Shown: in pieces, positions 45,941-58,193 of the stretch
How the letters are laid out: every line of letters starts with the position of its first letter
How positions within the stretch are numbered: position 1 is the first letter of the stretch
From: Massariosphaeria phaeospora
Lineage: Eukaryota; Ascomycota; Dothideomycetes; Pleosporales
Assembly: GCA_011032825.1 (NCBI GenBank)
Contig: JAADJZ010000024.1
Span: 496,001-560,000 of the forward strand
Reading direction: 5' to 3'
Length of the DNA: 64,000 nt
The notes under the pieces: generated by a model
Told to the model about the DNA's origin: nothing
Seen by the model: only the letters and a program-made list of their open reading frames with translations
Database searches by the model: none
Translations under genes and position numbers: made by a program

Positions 45941-47539
45941 ATGGTCGGCGGTGGGACCGTCGGCTGCGTGATTGCTTCTCGCCTTTCACATGCCGGCCAC
46001 CGCGTGGCTCTCTTTGAGACCGGGCCACTGAACTATTCGAAAGAGGTTATGAGCTCTTCCGGCGCGCCACTTCTGCACGGCACTCCTGCCGAGTACAACT
46101 ACAAGACCACGCCACAAGCTATGCTCGAGAATCGTGAAGTTCCGACCTATGGCGGCAAAGTCCTTTCTGGATCGAGTGCTGTCAATTACGGTTTGTGGAC
46201 TCGTGGTCACTCGACTGATTACGATGCTTGGGCCGAACACTTGGGCGATGAACGCTGGAGCTATAACAACTTGCTCAAGTACTTCAAGAAGACAGAGAAC
46301 TATCAGGGTTTGAACGTCAGCAGCGAGGTCCATGGATTCGATGGCCCGTTTTCTGTCATTCGTGGCATCAAAGAATATCCCCTTAGGACGGAAATCCTGA
46401 ATGCACTCCAACAGAGTGGCCTTGAGGTCAATCCGGATGGACATAGCGGAAATCCGCTCGGGATAAGCGAGTTCACGGAAAACTGGAAGAACAACCAAAG
46501 GCAACCTTCTGGCTTGGCCTATGATCTCTCCAAAACCGATGTGTTCACCGACACCACTGTTGCACGCATTGACATCGATACCCACACCAAAATCGCAACG
46601 GGAGTCACACTACAGGATGGTCGATCTGTCAAAGCGCGCAAGGAGGTTATCCTTAGCTGTGGAGCGATCAGGACTCCCCAAGTCCTTATGCTATCAGGAA
46701 TCGGGCCGGCGGAGCAACTCCACTCTCTAGGAGTAAACAGCATTGTCGATCTTCCCGTCGGCAAGAATTTACATGATCACGTCTCTGGGTCTCTCTTCTG
46801 GAAGCTCCGCAATCCGGAGCAGGGACTTGCGATCGGGTCGCCCCTTTTCAACAAGCCCGAGTACTTCACGGGCACTGCAGTGGACTGGGTTGCCACCATC
46901 ACGATCCCCGACAATCTATTGTCCTCAGCCGCCACTAGTGACGGAACCAGTGTCGATGAGCTAAACGGTCCAGGTCCTCGCGCACACGCCGAGATCTTGA
47001 CAGTCTACGCACCTATCGCGGGTGGCGGTACGGACTACCGGCTTCCCTTCGACGGAACCCACATATCCACACCCACGCTCCTGCTCCTCCCCACCAGTCG
47101 TGGCCAAATCACTCTGACTTCCACGAACGCTACACACGACCCCGTCATCGACCCCGGATATCTGAAAACCGCGGTTGATCGCGCAGTCCTGTGCGAGGGC
47201 TTGCGTGCGGCCATGCGCGCAATGGAAACCCCAGCAGGACAGCGCGTGGTGCAAGGAGAGAGCCCGCCACCGGGTTTCCCACAACTCACTAGTGCGAGTA
47301 CGGATGCGGATATCGATGCTCGCCTTGCGCTTATGGGTTCGAGCTTCTATCGGAGCGCTGGTACGGCGGCTATGGGCACGGTTGTGGACTCCAAGTGTAG
47401 GGTGAAAGGCGTCGGACGTTTGAGAGTCTGCGATGCGAGTATTTTGCCGATGCCGATTGCGTCGCACTACCAGGCGGCTATGTATGCTGTTGCTGAGGCG
47501 ACGGCGGCTATGATTTTGGAGGAGGGCGCCTGTGAGTAG
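45941..47539 (+). CDS. GMC-family FAD oxidoreductase, N-terminus interrupted by TAG
   Basis: The frame encodes 532 residues from the ATG at 45941. GGGTVGCVIASRLS is the FAD-binding GxGxxG turn, VLSGSSAVNYGLWTRG the GMC signature 1 and SCGAIRTPQVLMLSGIGPA signature 2. The C-terminus has YRSAGTAAMGTVVDSKCRVKG and SHYQAAMYAVAEA, the latter with the catalytic His. In family members a strand Tyr-Asp-Tyr-Ile precedes the GxGxxG turn. Here the codons for MSTVYDY start at an ATG at 45917 and are followed by TAG (45938-45940) and then ATG. So either the intact gene has lost a codon to a nonsense change, or translation restarts at the ATG after the stop and the protein lacks its first strand. The gene sits in a row with the PKS, and GMC enzymes often oxidise alcohols on polyketides. 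Confidence 0.85.
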   Translation: MVGGGTVGCVIASRLSHAGHRVALFETGPLNYSKEVMSSSGAPLLHGTPAEYNYKTTPQAMLENREVPTYGGKVLSGSSAVNYGLWTRGHSTDYDAWAEHLGDERWSYNNLLKYFKKTENYQGLNVSSEVHGFDGPFSVIRGIKEYPLRTEILNALQQSGLEVNPDGHSGNPLGISEFTENWKNNQRQPSGLAYDLSKTDVFTDTTVARIDIDTHTKIATGVTLQDGRSVKARKEVILSCGAIRTPQVLMLSGIGPAEQLHSLGVNSIVDLPVGKNLHDHVSGSLFWKLRNPEQGLAIGSPLFNKPEYFTGTAVDWVATITIPDNLLSSAATSDGTSVDELNGPGPRAHAEILTVYAPIAGGGTDYRLPFDGTHISTPTLLLLPTSRGQITLTSTNATHDPVIDPGYLKTAVDRAVLCEGLRAAMRAMETPAGQRVVQGESPPPGFPQLTSASTDADIDARLALMGSSFYRSAGTAAMGTVVDSKCRVKGVGRLRVCDASILPMPIASHYQAAMYAVAEATAAMILEEGACE

Positions 47540-48309
47540 GGGGACTGTGCGTATGTACGCCTGTGGAGGATTGGGTCTCGATAGCTCGGGCGGTTTTAGA
47601 TAATTTAATTTGGACTACGGAACCTACTTGGGGTTGCAATCCTGAATGCAAATGCAGGGTTATCTCTCCACAGACTTGACAACATGAACAACCGGAAATG
47701 ACCGACCAGATGTGCATACTCGTCCGATGAAGCTGCATACATACACCATGGCTTCAATGTCTGTCTGACTATATGAGACTATTACGCCAGTTGTTCGGTG
47801 TTTGACCCTTTTCACTATATCCGCAGGCGCCGTAGGAGACAGAGGAGGTGTTTCCAGCACAGCGCGCAAACAGGTTAGGTTACGATGCAAGGCCGTTGCA
47901 GTATGTTTACCGACAATCAGGTTTTATATCAATACAGGTTAGGTTTCTCTGCACCTGCCGGAACGCCGGACTCTGGCGGTGCACGATATCGAACTGAACT
48001 GAACTGAACTGTGCCATTCAAGGATTTATGGCAATGCACATAGATTGCTCGGCGCAGTTTGGACTTTGCGGCCACTACGGACTTGGTCCAAGGGGTTTTT
48101 TTCTATCTGGAGGTATGTAATAGAAGCTCAATTTTTCTGTTGCAGGGTGATGTTCCCGGATAGTACTTCTAGTGCATGGTAGTCATGTTTTGTAAGCTCG
48201 AACAACACTGAACCGTTTATAGGGTCGATAACTCAAGTTTGTTTTCCCTTGTCAAATCCCCACCGATTCTATGCTAGGTAGGTCATGCAAACAACCCTCT
48301 CTCTCCATC
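47540..48309. other. Intergenic, no gene recognised
   Basis: Between the GMC gene and the oxygenase remnant. A GAACT repeat at 47991-48010 and short AT-rich stretches are all I see. Confidence 0.5.
47991..48010. repeat. GAACT pentanucleotide repeat x4
   Basis: Four perfect tandem copies of GAACT. Confidence 0.9.
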
Positions 48310-49450
48310 ATGACTTCGAAACATACCAGCATCTCTAAAGTTGTGGTACCTACCATTGACATCCGCTCCTACCTCATCAGTAATCCAACTTGTTCCAACC
48401 AAGGACCAAGAACTGGTCGATACCGTCCACACCGCCTGCATAAAGATAGGGGGTTTCCAGATTACCGGCCATGGCGTTCCGAAGGCTCTAGAGGACCAAG
48501 TCTTGGACGCAGCTAAGAAGTGTCTTCGCGCTTCTGGTTGAGGAGAAGGATAAGGCGGACAGTGAAAGGGAATGGAGGCTTCAGGGGCTGTGATAAGGAG
48601 AAACGCAATCAAGTCATACAGCACCTTGTCGGCGGCTCCGGATCTATCTCAAAGAGGTGAGCGCTCACTGTTACTCTCACTCGGGACCCTATACACGCCC
48701 AAAGCCTTGAACTCGTTCCAACCTGATTATGGCAGAGTTTCTTTATCGGCACCGACACACCCGTTAACGATAAACGGGTCCAAGCTGGCCGGACGATTCC
48801 GTCTTGCATATATGCTCGTTTCGAGAGTGCCCGTGGAGAATTACTATGCCGCAGTGCGCGAACTCGTGTCGAGGCTCATGGAAATGATTGGGCAAAGCGT
48901 CGACTTGAATCCAGAACAGTTGCACTCTTTCCTTTCAGACTAGCCTGCCGCGCCGCTGCGCTTCCTCCACTATCCTGCTGAGCCTAGAGGATCCGCCACC
49001 GGGGACTTAGCTGGAGAGACAAGAGCCTCGGCGGCGCTGAAACAAAAGCCCAATTCAACTTGACTGCGCTGAGCATACCGACTTTGGAGCTGTCACTCTG
49101 CTCCTGCCAAGACCGAAACGCAGGGCTGAAGCTGTGCAATCCGGAGACGAAGGAGTGGTTCGCGATACCGCCTCAAGCTGACGTATATTTTGACATGTCA
49201 ATGTGGGCGACATGCTCTCGGGCATCACATGTGGGAAGTATAGAAGTAGCTGGCACCGTGTTGTCAAGCATACGCAACAAGACCAGTATTCCGTTGCTCT
49301 CTTCATGCATGGGAATCTGGATTTCGTTTTACACCAGTAGATGGAAGAAACTGGAAGGAGTCGCTCACCGTGGAGCCGTATTTTATGTCCACATACTCGA
49401 AATCGAGATTTACCGAGGCAGGGCGACGGCAGCAGGGTCAACATGAATAG
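48310..49450 (+). pseudogene. 2-oxoglutarate/Fe(II) oxygenase (isopenicillin N synthase-like) remnant
   Basis: Fragments of one protein are spread over three frames in the right order. VVVPTIDIRSYLISNP starts the DIOX_N domain (48310). It continues out of frame as DQELVDTVHTACIKIGGFQI and TGHGVPKALEDQVLDAAKK, then out of frame again as VEEKDKADSERE. Next come FIGTDTPVND (about 48740), ENYYAAVRELVSRLMEMIG to SFLSD, an in-frame TAG at 48941 and PAAPLRFLHYPAEPR. The metal-site motif HTDFGAVTLLL (about 49078) follows a TGA at 49060, then a frameshift leads to DRNAGLKLCNPETKEW. The second metal His is in SSWHRVV, and the end is YFMSTYSKSRF. There are at least six frameshifts or stops, so it cannot be translated whole. 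Such oxygenases hydroxylate or desaturate natural products; the remnant lies between the GMC and PKS genes. Confidence 0.85.
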
Positions 49451-49743
49451 GTATCAGCTTTGCAAATTCCCCGCGGCAGCGCTGGTACTGCCTCTAAAGG
49501 TAGGTAGCATAAAGGTAGTCGCAGAGATTATACGCACGAAAGTCCTTCTTCACTTGGAAGACCGTCCGTACGCAGCCTTCCACTATGCCGCATTCAGGAT
49601 TTCAGGGAATTGGCCGTGCCATATGTCACGCTCGATTAATTGCTTTGCTTGTTGGGTTGGAGCGTCTAGTTCATGAGCTAAAAATCCCCATCGCACTTCA
49701 GACCTTCATACGACCTCTATTGGAAATCGCGCAAAACTCGATC

Positions 49744-52700
49744 ATGTCACCACTCGCAGCACAAATGAACCCACCCATGCCGTCGATGCTCGTTTTTGGG
49801 CCACAGACAGAGTTGCCGTCGCAAGAAGTCCTTGCGCAACTTAGGATCGACCTCTGCGAAACACCTGCATTACACGGTCTTTATCAGGCCGTGGAAAAAT
49901 TGCCCGAGTTTTGGCAGACTGTCACGGCGTTTGACGAAGGCTTGACGAATGTCCCGGGAACTGCATACCTGGATGATCTTCAACGCTGGTTAATCAACGG
50001 TGGCGCTTTTCCGCACCATGGCGACAGAAACCCGAACGTATTCGCCCTCCCGGTCACGCTCCTCATTCAAGTCACGCAATATGTGCGCTTTTTGAGCTGG
50101 CTGGATGTAGAGGACCCGCACTCCTCTGTCATTCAAGCGGTTCAAGCCGGTGGGGTTCATGGTTTCTGTATTGGATTTCTCAGCGCCATTGCCGTTTCTG
50201 CAGCTCAGACGGAGGGAGATATTGCAGCCTGGGCTGCCGTGGGTCTGCGTCTGGCGGTTTGCATAGGCGCGTATGTGGATCGCGATGGCGCCTATGCGGA
50301 ACCAACGAGCTGTGCTACGGGGCTAGCCGTTCGTTGGAAAGATGGGCAGAGTGAGGGGAAGAAGGAGGTTGTTGATCTTATTCACGCACATCCGAATGTA
50401 AGTCTCCGTGAGATGAGATGCTCGACTAGACGCGCAAGGTTTACTGACTCAGAACCAGGCATACATATCCAGCATCAATGACAATGCATGTCTTACCATC
50501 ACGGTGGATGTCCATAGTCTTGCAGACCTCACCGAAAAGCTGCATGCCAAAGGGCTGTGGGTGAAGCCAACCCAAGTGCAAGGCCGCTTTCACTCCAATG
50601 TCCACTCTTCTGCTGTGGACAGGTTGTTAGCATTCATCTTACATCATCCTGAATTACAACTCCCAGCTGTAGCTGACCTGCGAGCGCCGGTGCGATCATC
50701 CGTCACAGGCGACATCATCACTGACGGCTCGTTGCCACATATTGCACTCGAGAACATGCTGTTGCATCTCGCGGACTGGTACGAGATTCTCCGAGCAGCA
50801 ACGTCTCAACTGCCCGATACTGGTGGCGTGATTGTGTCTGCGGGATCCGGACACTGTATCCCTCCTACTATCCTACAAGCTTCCAATCTCCAAGTCTTTG
50901 CAATAAGAAATATAGAAAAATCCAACTCCAAGCGAACTATCAAAAAACCTGGATGTAACGGTGTCGCCGATGGTCCCAAGCCCACAAACGGAATTCGACC
51001 AGAACCGCAAGCCCAAATCTCGGATTATCCGCCTCACTCTGTTGCCATCGTTGGCATGGCTGGCAGGTTTCCCGGCGCAGACTCTCCAGACGAGCTCTGA
51101 GAATTGTTGCGCTCAGGGACGAGTATGGTCGAGCGCGCGCCCGCCGACCGACTCGGCCTGTCCGTTCTTGAAAGCAGCAAGGCCGGCAAAGAGTGGTGGG
51201 GAAACTTCCTGCGCAATCCAGATGCCTTTGACCTCAAGTTCTTCAAGAAGTCGTCTCGAGAAGCGGTGGCTTGGGATCCACAGCAGAGGATGCTGCTCGA
51301 GGTTGTCTACGAGGCCTTGGAATCGTCGGGCTATTTCAGCCCCTCGGCGAAATCGGAGCCGAAGGATTACGGCTGCTATATTGGTGCGATCATGAATAAC
51401 TACTACGATAATGTATCCTGCAACCCGCCGACTGCGTATGCGACTGTGGGGACGTCACGGTGCTTCCTGAGTGGCTGCACGAGCCACTATTTTGGATGGA
51501 CGGGACCGTCTTTGACTATAGACACCGCGTGTTCGTCATCGCTTGTTGCTATCAACGCTGCTTGCAAAGCTATATTGTCTGGAGAGTGTTCCCGCGCAAT
51601 AGCTGGCGGCACCAATGTTATCACCAGCCCATTTGACTACCAGAACCTCAACGCGGCTGGTTTCCTCAGTCCAAGCGGGCAATGCAAACCATTTGATGCA
51701 GGGGCTGACGGCTACTGTCGTGGAGAAGGCGTATCTGTGGTTGTGCTCAAGCCCTTGGCGGCTGCTCTCGAGGAGAACCACAACATCCTCGGTGTCATTG
51801 TCGGATCGGCCGTCAACCAGAACCCGAATCACAGCCACATCACGGTACCGAATTCCGGCGCTCAGACTGCTCTTTACCGCAAGGTGATCGGCTTGTCGGG
51901 AATGGAATCCGAAGCTGTATCGTATGTGGAGGCTCACGGCACTGGAACTGTCGTAGGGGACCCGATAGAGTGTCAGAGTATCCGCGAAGCCTTTGGCGGA
52001 CCTTCAAGAGATGGACCTCTTTACTTCTCCTCCATCAAGGGAAACATTGGCCACACTGAAGCCACTGCTGGCGTTTCGGGCCTCGTCAAGGTGCTTTTGA
52101 TGATGCAGCATGAGGAGATTCCGCCACAAGCCAGCTATTCCAGCTTGAACCGGAAGATCCCAGCCCTAGAACCAGATCGAATGGAAATTCCGCGCAGCCT
52201 AGTTCCGTGGAAATCTCCAGTTCGCCTTGCTTGTGTTAATAGCTACGGCGCCGCTGGGAGCAATTCGGCGGTGATGGTTCGGGAAAAGCCGACTACGAAC
52301 ATCATGCAAACTTCAGATACCAGCATATATGCCACTGAGCAGCTCGCACGGTACCCTCTGATTATTTCCGCTGCATCGGGAAGCAGTCTTGCAATGTACT
52401 GTCAGAAACTCAGGGATTGGCTCGAAAACATCGAGTCGCAAAGTGCCGCAGATAACCTAGTAAGAGATTTGACCTTCAACCTGGCCGACAGAGCGAACCA
52501 CAAACTTCCACATGTTCTCTCGATAGCTGTCGCCGACGTGCACGATGTCAAACGCAAGCTTGCAGCAGCAGTAACAAATATCGCCGCAGTCACAGCAGCA
52601 GAGTCGAAGCCCGTAGTCCTCGTATTCGGCGGCCAAGAACGCGACTTCATCGGCCTGTCTGAAGGCGTCTATCATTCCTCGGTGTTGTTCCGCTACCATC

Positions 52701-55700
52701 TTGACGCTTGCAACGAGATTCTTGTATCGCACGGCCATACCGGATTGTATCCTGCGGTCTTCCAGCGTGGGCGTATCGCGGATTTGGTCACTCTGCATGC
52801 GGCGCTGTTCTCCGTGCAGTATGCTTCCGCAAAGTCTTGGATGGACTGTGGACTGGAAATCAGTGCTGTCATCGGTCACAGCTTTGGTCAATTGACTGCA
52901 CTCTGCATCGCCAGCGTGCTGTCACTTGCTGATGCATTGAAGCTGGTTGCGGGCCGGGCGGCCATTATGCTAAAGCACTGGGGCAGTGAGCCAGGATCGA
53001 TGCTATGTTTGCATGCAGACCGCCAGAAGGTTATGGAGGTACTAGCTGTTATGAACGCTCAAGAGAGTGGTGATCAAGTCGAAGTGGCTTGTTACAACGG
53101 GCCTCACAGCCATGTCGTCGTCGGATCTAACAGGGCCACAGCTGCACTAGAGATAATAATCGCAAACTCCGCGTCGTTCCGGAATTCGGTCCGCACTGAA
53201 AGATTAAACGTCACACATGGATTCCATTCCATGTTTATAACACCGTTGCTGCTGCACATCACGGCTCTGGCGAAAGAGCTTACCTGGATGCGCCCCACGA
53301 TCCATCTCGAAACTTGTGACGAGACCGGCAAAGGTGCCGAACCGGATTTCCGGACGGTAGCGGAGCATACAAGACGACCAGTATTCTTCCAGCAAGCCGT
53401 TGAAAGGCTCAGAGAACGATGGCCTCAGAGCACTTGGCTGGAAGCAGGCCGTGGGTCGTCTGTAATCCAGCTTGTCAAAGGCTCTTTAGAAGCCACACAA
53501 GGGAATATGTTCTTGTCTCCTCAGCTCACCACGCCGAATGCACAAGACTCGCTCAGGGATGCCACTATCGAGTTATGGAAGGCTGGCTACTCTGTGCAAT
53601 ACTGGCATTTCCACCGGCGGCAGAAATCCCAGTATCGGCATTTAAGCTTGCCTTCGTACCAGTTCGAGAAAAGCCGGCATTGGCTTCCGTTCAAAGATCG
53701 AAGCGCCAGAGAAGATTCCGCTAGTGTTGTTCAAGAAAAAACATCTCCAACCGACGAGCTCTTATCCTACCTGCGGTTCAAAGACGACACCAAGAACGAG
53801 GCAATCTTCCACATATCCCCGTCTAGTGAGAGGTTCAAAGCCATACTGAATGGCCACGTCATGGCAGGGCAATGTGTTGCGCCAGCCTCGCTTTACTTCG
53901 AGGTGGCTGCGCGTGCCGCTCTGTTCCTCGTATCAGACGCAGAGGCGGCAACGCATGTTCCCACTGTCGAGAATTTGCACATCAACTCTCCGATCGGGCA
54001 GGACACCAACAAAGAAATATTGCTGCACGTCAAGCGTACAGAAGACGTGCGTCCATCTTGGTCATTCTCGATCACCGTCGGCACACCACCGACTGCTACC
54101 GGCCCTGCAGTCGACACTGCTGTACAGTCGACTGGAACAGTCCTGCTTCGAGACCGCAGCGACGCCCGGCAAGCGCAAGAATTCAAACGGTTCGAGTCTT
54201 TGATAGGCCGCCGCCGACATGAAGAGATTATAGGCCACGCAGAAGCGGAAAGCATGCAAGGCAGCCACATCTACCGCGCGTTCAGCCCCATCGTGCAATA
54301 CAGCGCATCGTTCCAAGGGATCAAAAGAGTAGCGTGTGTGGGGTTGGAAGCCGCGAGCAAAGTGTCAGTCCATCCTGATGCAGATGAGCCTGCTGATCAG
54401 CGTCTCACCGATACCCCGATGATGGACAGCTTCATGCAACTCGCGGGCATCTTGGTGAACTACTTCAACAATGCTAGCCTCGACGACATTCTCGTGTGTT
54501 TTCAGATCGACCACATCGAGATTGGCGGGCGGTTCACTCCAGACGCGAAAGAGTGGATCGTCTACGCGAATATGACAAACGAAGGCGAAAGAGAGGCTTT
54601 GGCCGATGTGTACGTTTTCGAAGCGGGGAGTAACAGGATGGTCATGGCAGCGTTTGGCTTCCACTTCTCCAGAGTCGCCAGATCTGTGCTTGGCCGACTG
54701 TTAAGGGGCGAGCAGGTGGAGGGTGCAGGGCGCCCTGCAGTCGAGACAAGTGCGCAGCTTGCTCCGGAGACGCGTACACTGGCAACGCAGAAACCTTCGA
54801 GTGCACGTGCAGAGCTTCTCCAGATACTGCACAATGTCACTGACATACCCCTGGAAGAACTGACAGATGAGTCTACCCTCGAAGAGCTGGGAATTGACTC
54901 TCTAGGCGCCACGGAAGTGCTCAACGACATTCGGCAAGGGCTGGGCCTCTCCATCGACCTCTCGACCTTTCTGTTCTTCCCCGACATCCACGCAATGGTG
55001 GCATATATTGACGAGACGCGAGGACTTGGTTTCGAAGTCTCTCACACGTACCCGACGAAGATCAATCTCTCAGGCCAGAGTATTTTGACTCCAAACGGGC
55101 ATGCAGGTAATGGACATCCCGTATCAATCCACGCGACACCGGATCGCAAGGCTCCATCTTCGTCCACGGACCGATCAAGTAGCCGTGCGCTCATTTTCGC
55201 ATACGATATCTTCAAAGACATGAGGTTCGGGTACGATGAGATCGCCGCACGAACCAGCGACTTGGATTTCTGGTCGTGCGTATACCCGGACCAGGCACGG
55301 CTCGTTCTCGCATACGTTGTAGAAGCGTATGCCGAGCTTGGGTGCGATATGAACAGTCTTGCGTCGGGCGAGGCTGTGCCCGCAATCCAGGCATTGCCCA
55401 TGCACAAACAGCTCGTACAGCAGCTCTACCGTGTACTCGAAGATGGCAACCTCATTGCAGCAACGACAGACGGCTTCGTGCGGACAGCCATGCCAGTTGG
55501 CACAAGGCCTGCGGACACCATCTTCGCGGACATGTACGCGTTGTATCCCCGCCACGCCAGTGTCCACAAGCTGATCCAGGTGGTGGGATCGGACATGGCA
55601 AGCTGCCTCCGCGGCGACAAGAACGGGCTGCAACTCATGTTCGGCACCAAGGAAAACAAGCGTGCTCTAGAGGACATATATGAGAACTGGCCCTTGATCC

Positions 55701-57606
55701 GCACTCCGACGATTCTGCTCGGCGACTTTTTGCTGAAGACGTTTCAGGAGAGCTGCAGCGGAAATGGACCGTTCCGCATCCTCGAAGTCGGAGCTGGCAC
55801 AGGGGGAACCACGAGGTACATAGTCGACCATCTCCGGCGCCACGGCATCCCTTTCGAATACACGTTCACCGACATCTCTGCATCTCTGGTCGCCACAGCG
55901 CGGAAAGCGTTTGCGGGATGCGACGACATGTCCTTCGAGGTCCTCGACATCGAGAAGCCCCCGAGCAAAGAGCGCTCAGCCTATTTCCACGTCGTCACCG
56001 CGACGAACTGCATCCACGCAACCCGCAACCTCAACCTCTCGCTCTCCAATCTCCGCAAGATAATTCGGCCGGACGGCGTGCTGTCGCTGATCGAGATGAC
56101 CACGACCATGTTCTGGCTCGATGTCGTGGTCGGGCTGTTCGAGGGCTGGTGGCTGTTCGAGGATGGCCGGGAGTACGCTTTGGTCGGCGAGGAGCATTGG
56201 GCGCGGGAGATGGAGAGGGCGGGCTTCGAGGCGGTGCTGTGGTCGGATGGGGAGTCGCGCGAGGCGAAAACGGTAAGGGTGATTAGTGCGTTTGCAGCAG
56301 GCCCGGCAAACAACGCCGGAGACGCAGCAGCCTCGACGGGGAGCAAAGGCGGCCACGAGGCTGCGTGGGAGACGGTAGTGTACAAGAAATTCGGGGATAC
56401 CGAGATCCACGCCGATGTTTATTATCCTCCTCAGAGCACATATGTGCCTGCAGCTAAGATGCCAATTGGTAAGCGTCTAGAGTTCAATTGCGCAACTGAC
56501 CCACACTGACCGAAGCCCAAAGCCTTGATGATCCATGGAGGGAGCCACATCATCTTCTCTCGCAAAGACATTCGACCAGCGCAGACGCGGCTCCTGCTCG
56601 AAAGGGGGTTTCTACCTGTGAGCCTGGACCACCGGCTTTGCCCCGAGGTCAGTCTTTCGGAAGGACCCATGGTGGACGTCTGCGATGCGCTGGAATGGGC
56701 CCGGTACACGCTTCCTCGAACTGAGCTCCAGCGTCCGTGGATCCAGCCCGATGGCGAGAGAGTAGTGGTCGTGGGCTGGTCGTCCGGGGGACAGCTTGCC
56801 ATGTCGCTGGCTTGGACGGCGCCGCAGCGAGGCTTGAGACCGCCCGAGGCTGTGCTCGCCTTTTACTGTCCTACCGACTATGAAGACCCATGTAAGACAA
56901 GTAATAGTACACCCTTCGTACCTGTTATACTGATATTGTGGTGTAGGGTGGCGAAGTCCCATCCAGCCCGTCGGCGCTGAAGACCAAGGCATGGAATATG
57001 ATTTGTTAGAGGCAGTCCAAGACGAACCTGTACGTTGCTGCATGAAACCGACCAAGGTCGCGTGAGCCTGGCTTAGTTGAGCTGACACTCTTTCTCTCCA
57101 AACAGATAACCAACTACACAGCGGTCGGCGCCTGGGAGCCTCTCTCGGACCCACGCATCCGCTCCGACCCTCGCTGTCACATCGTGCTGCACATGAACTG
57201 GAAAGCGCAAACACTGCCCATCATCGTGAGCGGGCTTCCCAGCCGAAGCGTCGCAAGCGCAGCCGTGAAATCAGGAGACGTCCCGGACTGGAAAGCTCTT
57301 GCCCAGCCCGACACCGCCCAGATCGTGGCGGTCAGTCCGCGGGCTCACATCGTGCGTGGCGAGTACGAAACGCCCACGTTTCTGGTGCATGGCACGGCCG
57401 ACGATTTGATTCCGTGGCAACAGAGCCAGGAGACGTATCGCGCGCTTCGCGAGCGAGGGATCCAGTCGGGGTTGGCGCTTGTAGAGGGCGGGCCGCATGT
57501 TTGTGACTCGAGTAGTGATGCTGAGTCGGAAAGCTGGAAGGCTACTCTGCGGGGCTATGAGTTTATATGCTCAGTTGTGGGCCAGAAGGCAGTTTCCGGC
57601 CCCTGA
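49744..57606 (+). CDS. Non-reducing polyketide synthase, SAT-KS-AT-PT-ACP-CMeT-TE, interrupted by one in-frame TGA
   Basis: Five exons: 49744-50397, 50459-56468, 56523-56891, 56947-57029 and 57106-57606, 2,539 codons in total. The TGA at 51098-51100 falls in DEL*ELLRSG, where relatives have Trp, between SAT and KS. Domains in order: SAT with active Cys in [10 protein letters not shown] and His in [11 protein letters not shown] with Cys in DTACSSS (51530), EAHGTGT and [10 protein letters not shown] with GHSFGQ (about 52880); PT with His in NGHVMAGQC and Asp in MMDSFMQ; ACP with GIDSLG (about 54899); methyltransferase with [13 protein letters not shown] (about 55783); and an alpha/beta-hydrolase TE with HGGSH, GWSSGG, Asp in GTADDLIP and His in GGPHVC. 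This order is that of methylating group III synthases such as those making dimethylorsellinate. All domains look catalytically complete. Unless readthrough or a base error applies, only the SAT part is made. Confidence 0.92.
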
Positions 57607-58193
57607 GGATGATTAATATCGTCGGGGGTAGTATAGGTACTCTGAAGCTGCTTAATATAACAACCACATTCGTAGAGGATGATATTTGCCAGTTCATAGA
57701 TGTTAGCAAAAAGTAAGCTTACGAAGCCTGATATGCCGTCTAGGATAGACACAATAAGAGCAGTAGAAAAAAGTGAAAAAATGAATCAATCTGCGCAACG
57801 AAACCACCAAAATTTTACGCCCATACCCTTCCGAACTGGAGATTGACTCCGTCTTGTGACATAAGAAAAATGTGTACCGTGGGTAGACATAGATGTCTTG
57901 AGCCCACTGGGCTTCCAATCCGGAATACAAATAAATCGCTGGATTTCTCTCCCCTGAAGTTAGTTGCCAAGGTGAATTTTGTTGTAGTCCGTCCAGCCCA
58001 GCTCTTACCACCGACTCTCCAAGGGCTTTTCTTCCCGTCGGCTTAGACTGCCAGCTCGCCTCTTGCTCTCTACGGCCTTTCCTATTCCTTAACACCTACT
58101 CGTAAGCCTGGGGCGGGGGTATCAACATCGCAAACCTACATGCTCTCTCCTCGCTTCCCTTCCCTTCTTCGCCCCACCCCCATCCCATCCCCA
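57607..58193. other. Convergent 3' interval of the PKS and multicopper oxidase genes
   Basis: 587 bases, AT-rich in the first half and pyrimidine-rich near the oxidase end. No gene. Confidence 0.5.

Noticed and set aside
51095..51106. Programmed stop-codon readthrough of the PKS, GMC and oxidase genes
   Set aside because: The contexts TGA-G, TAG-A and TAG-G lack the CTA that follows efficient fungal readthrough stops, and the locus also contains an obvious pseudogene, so nonsense change or base error is simpler.
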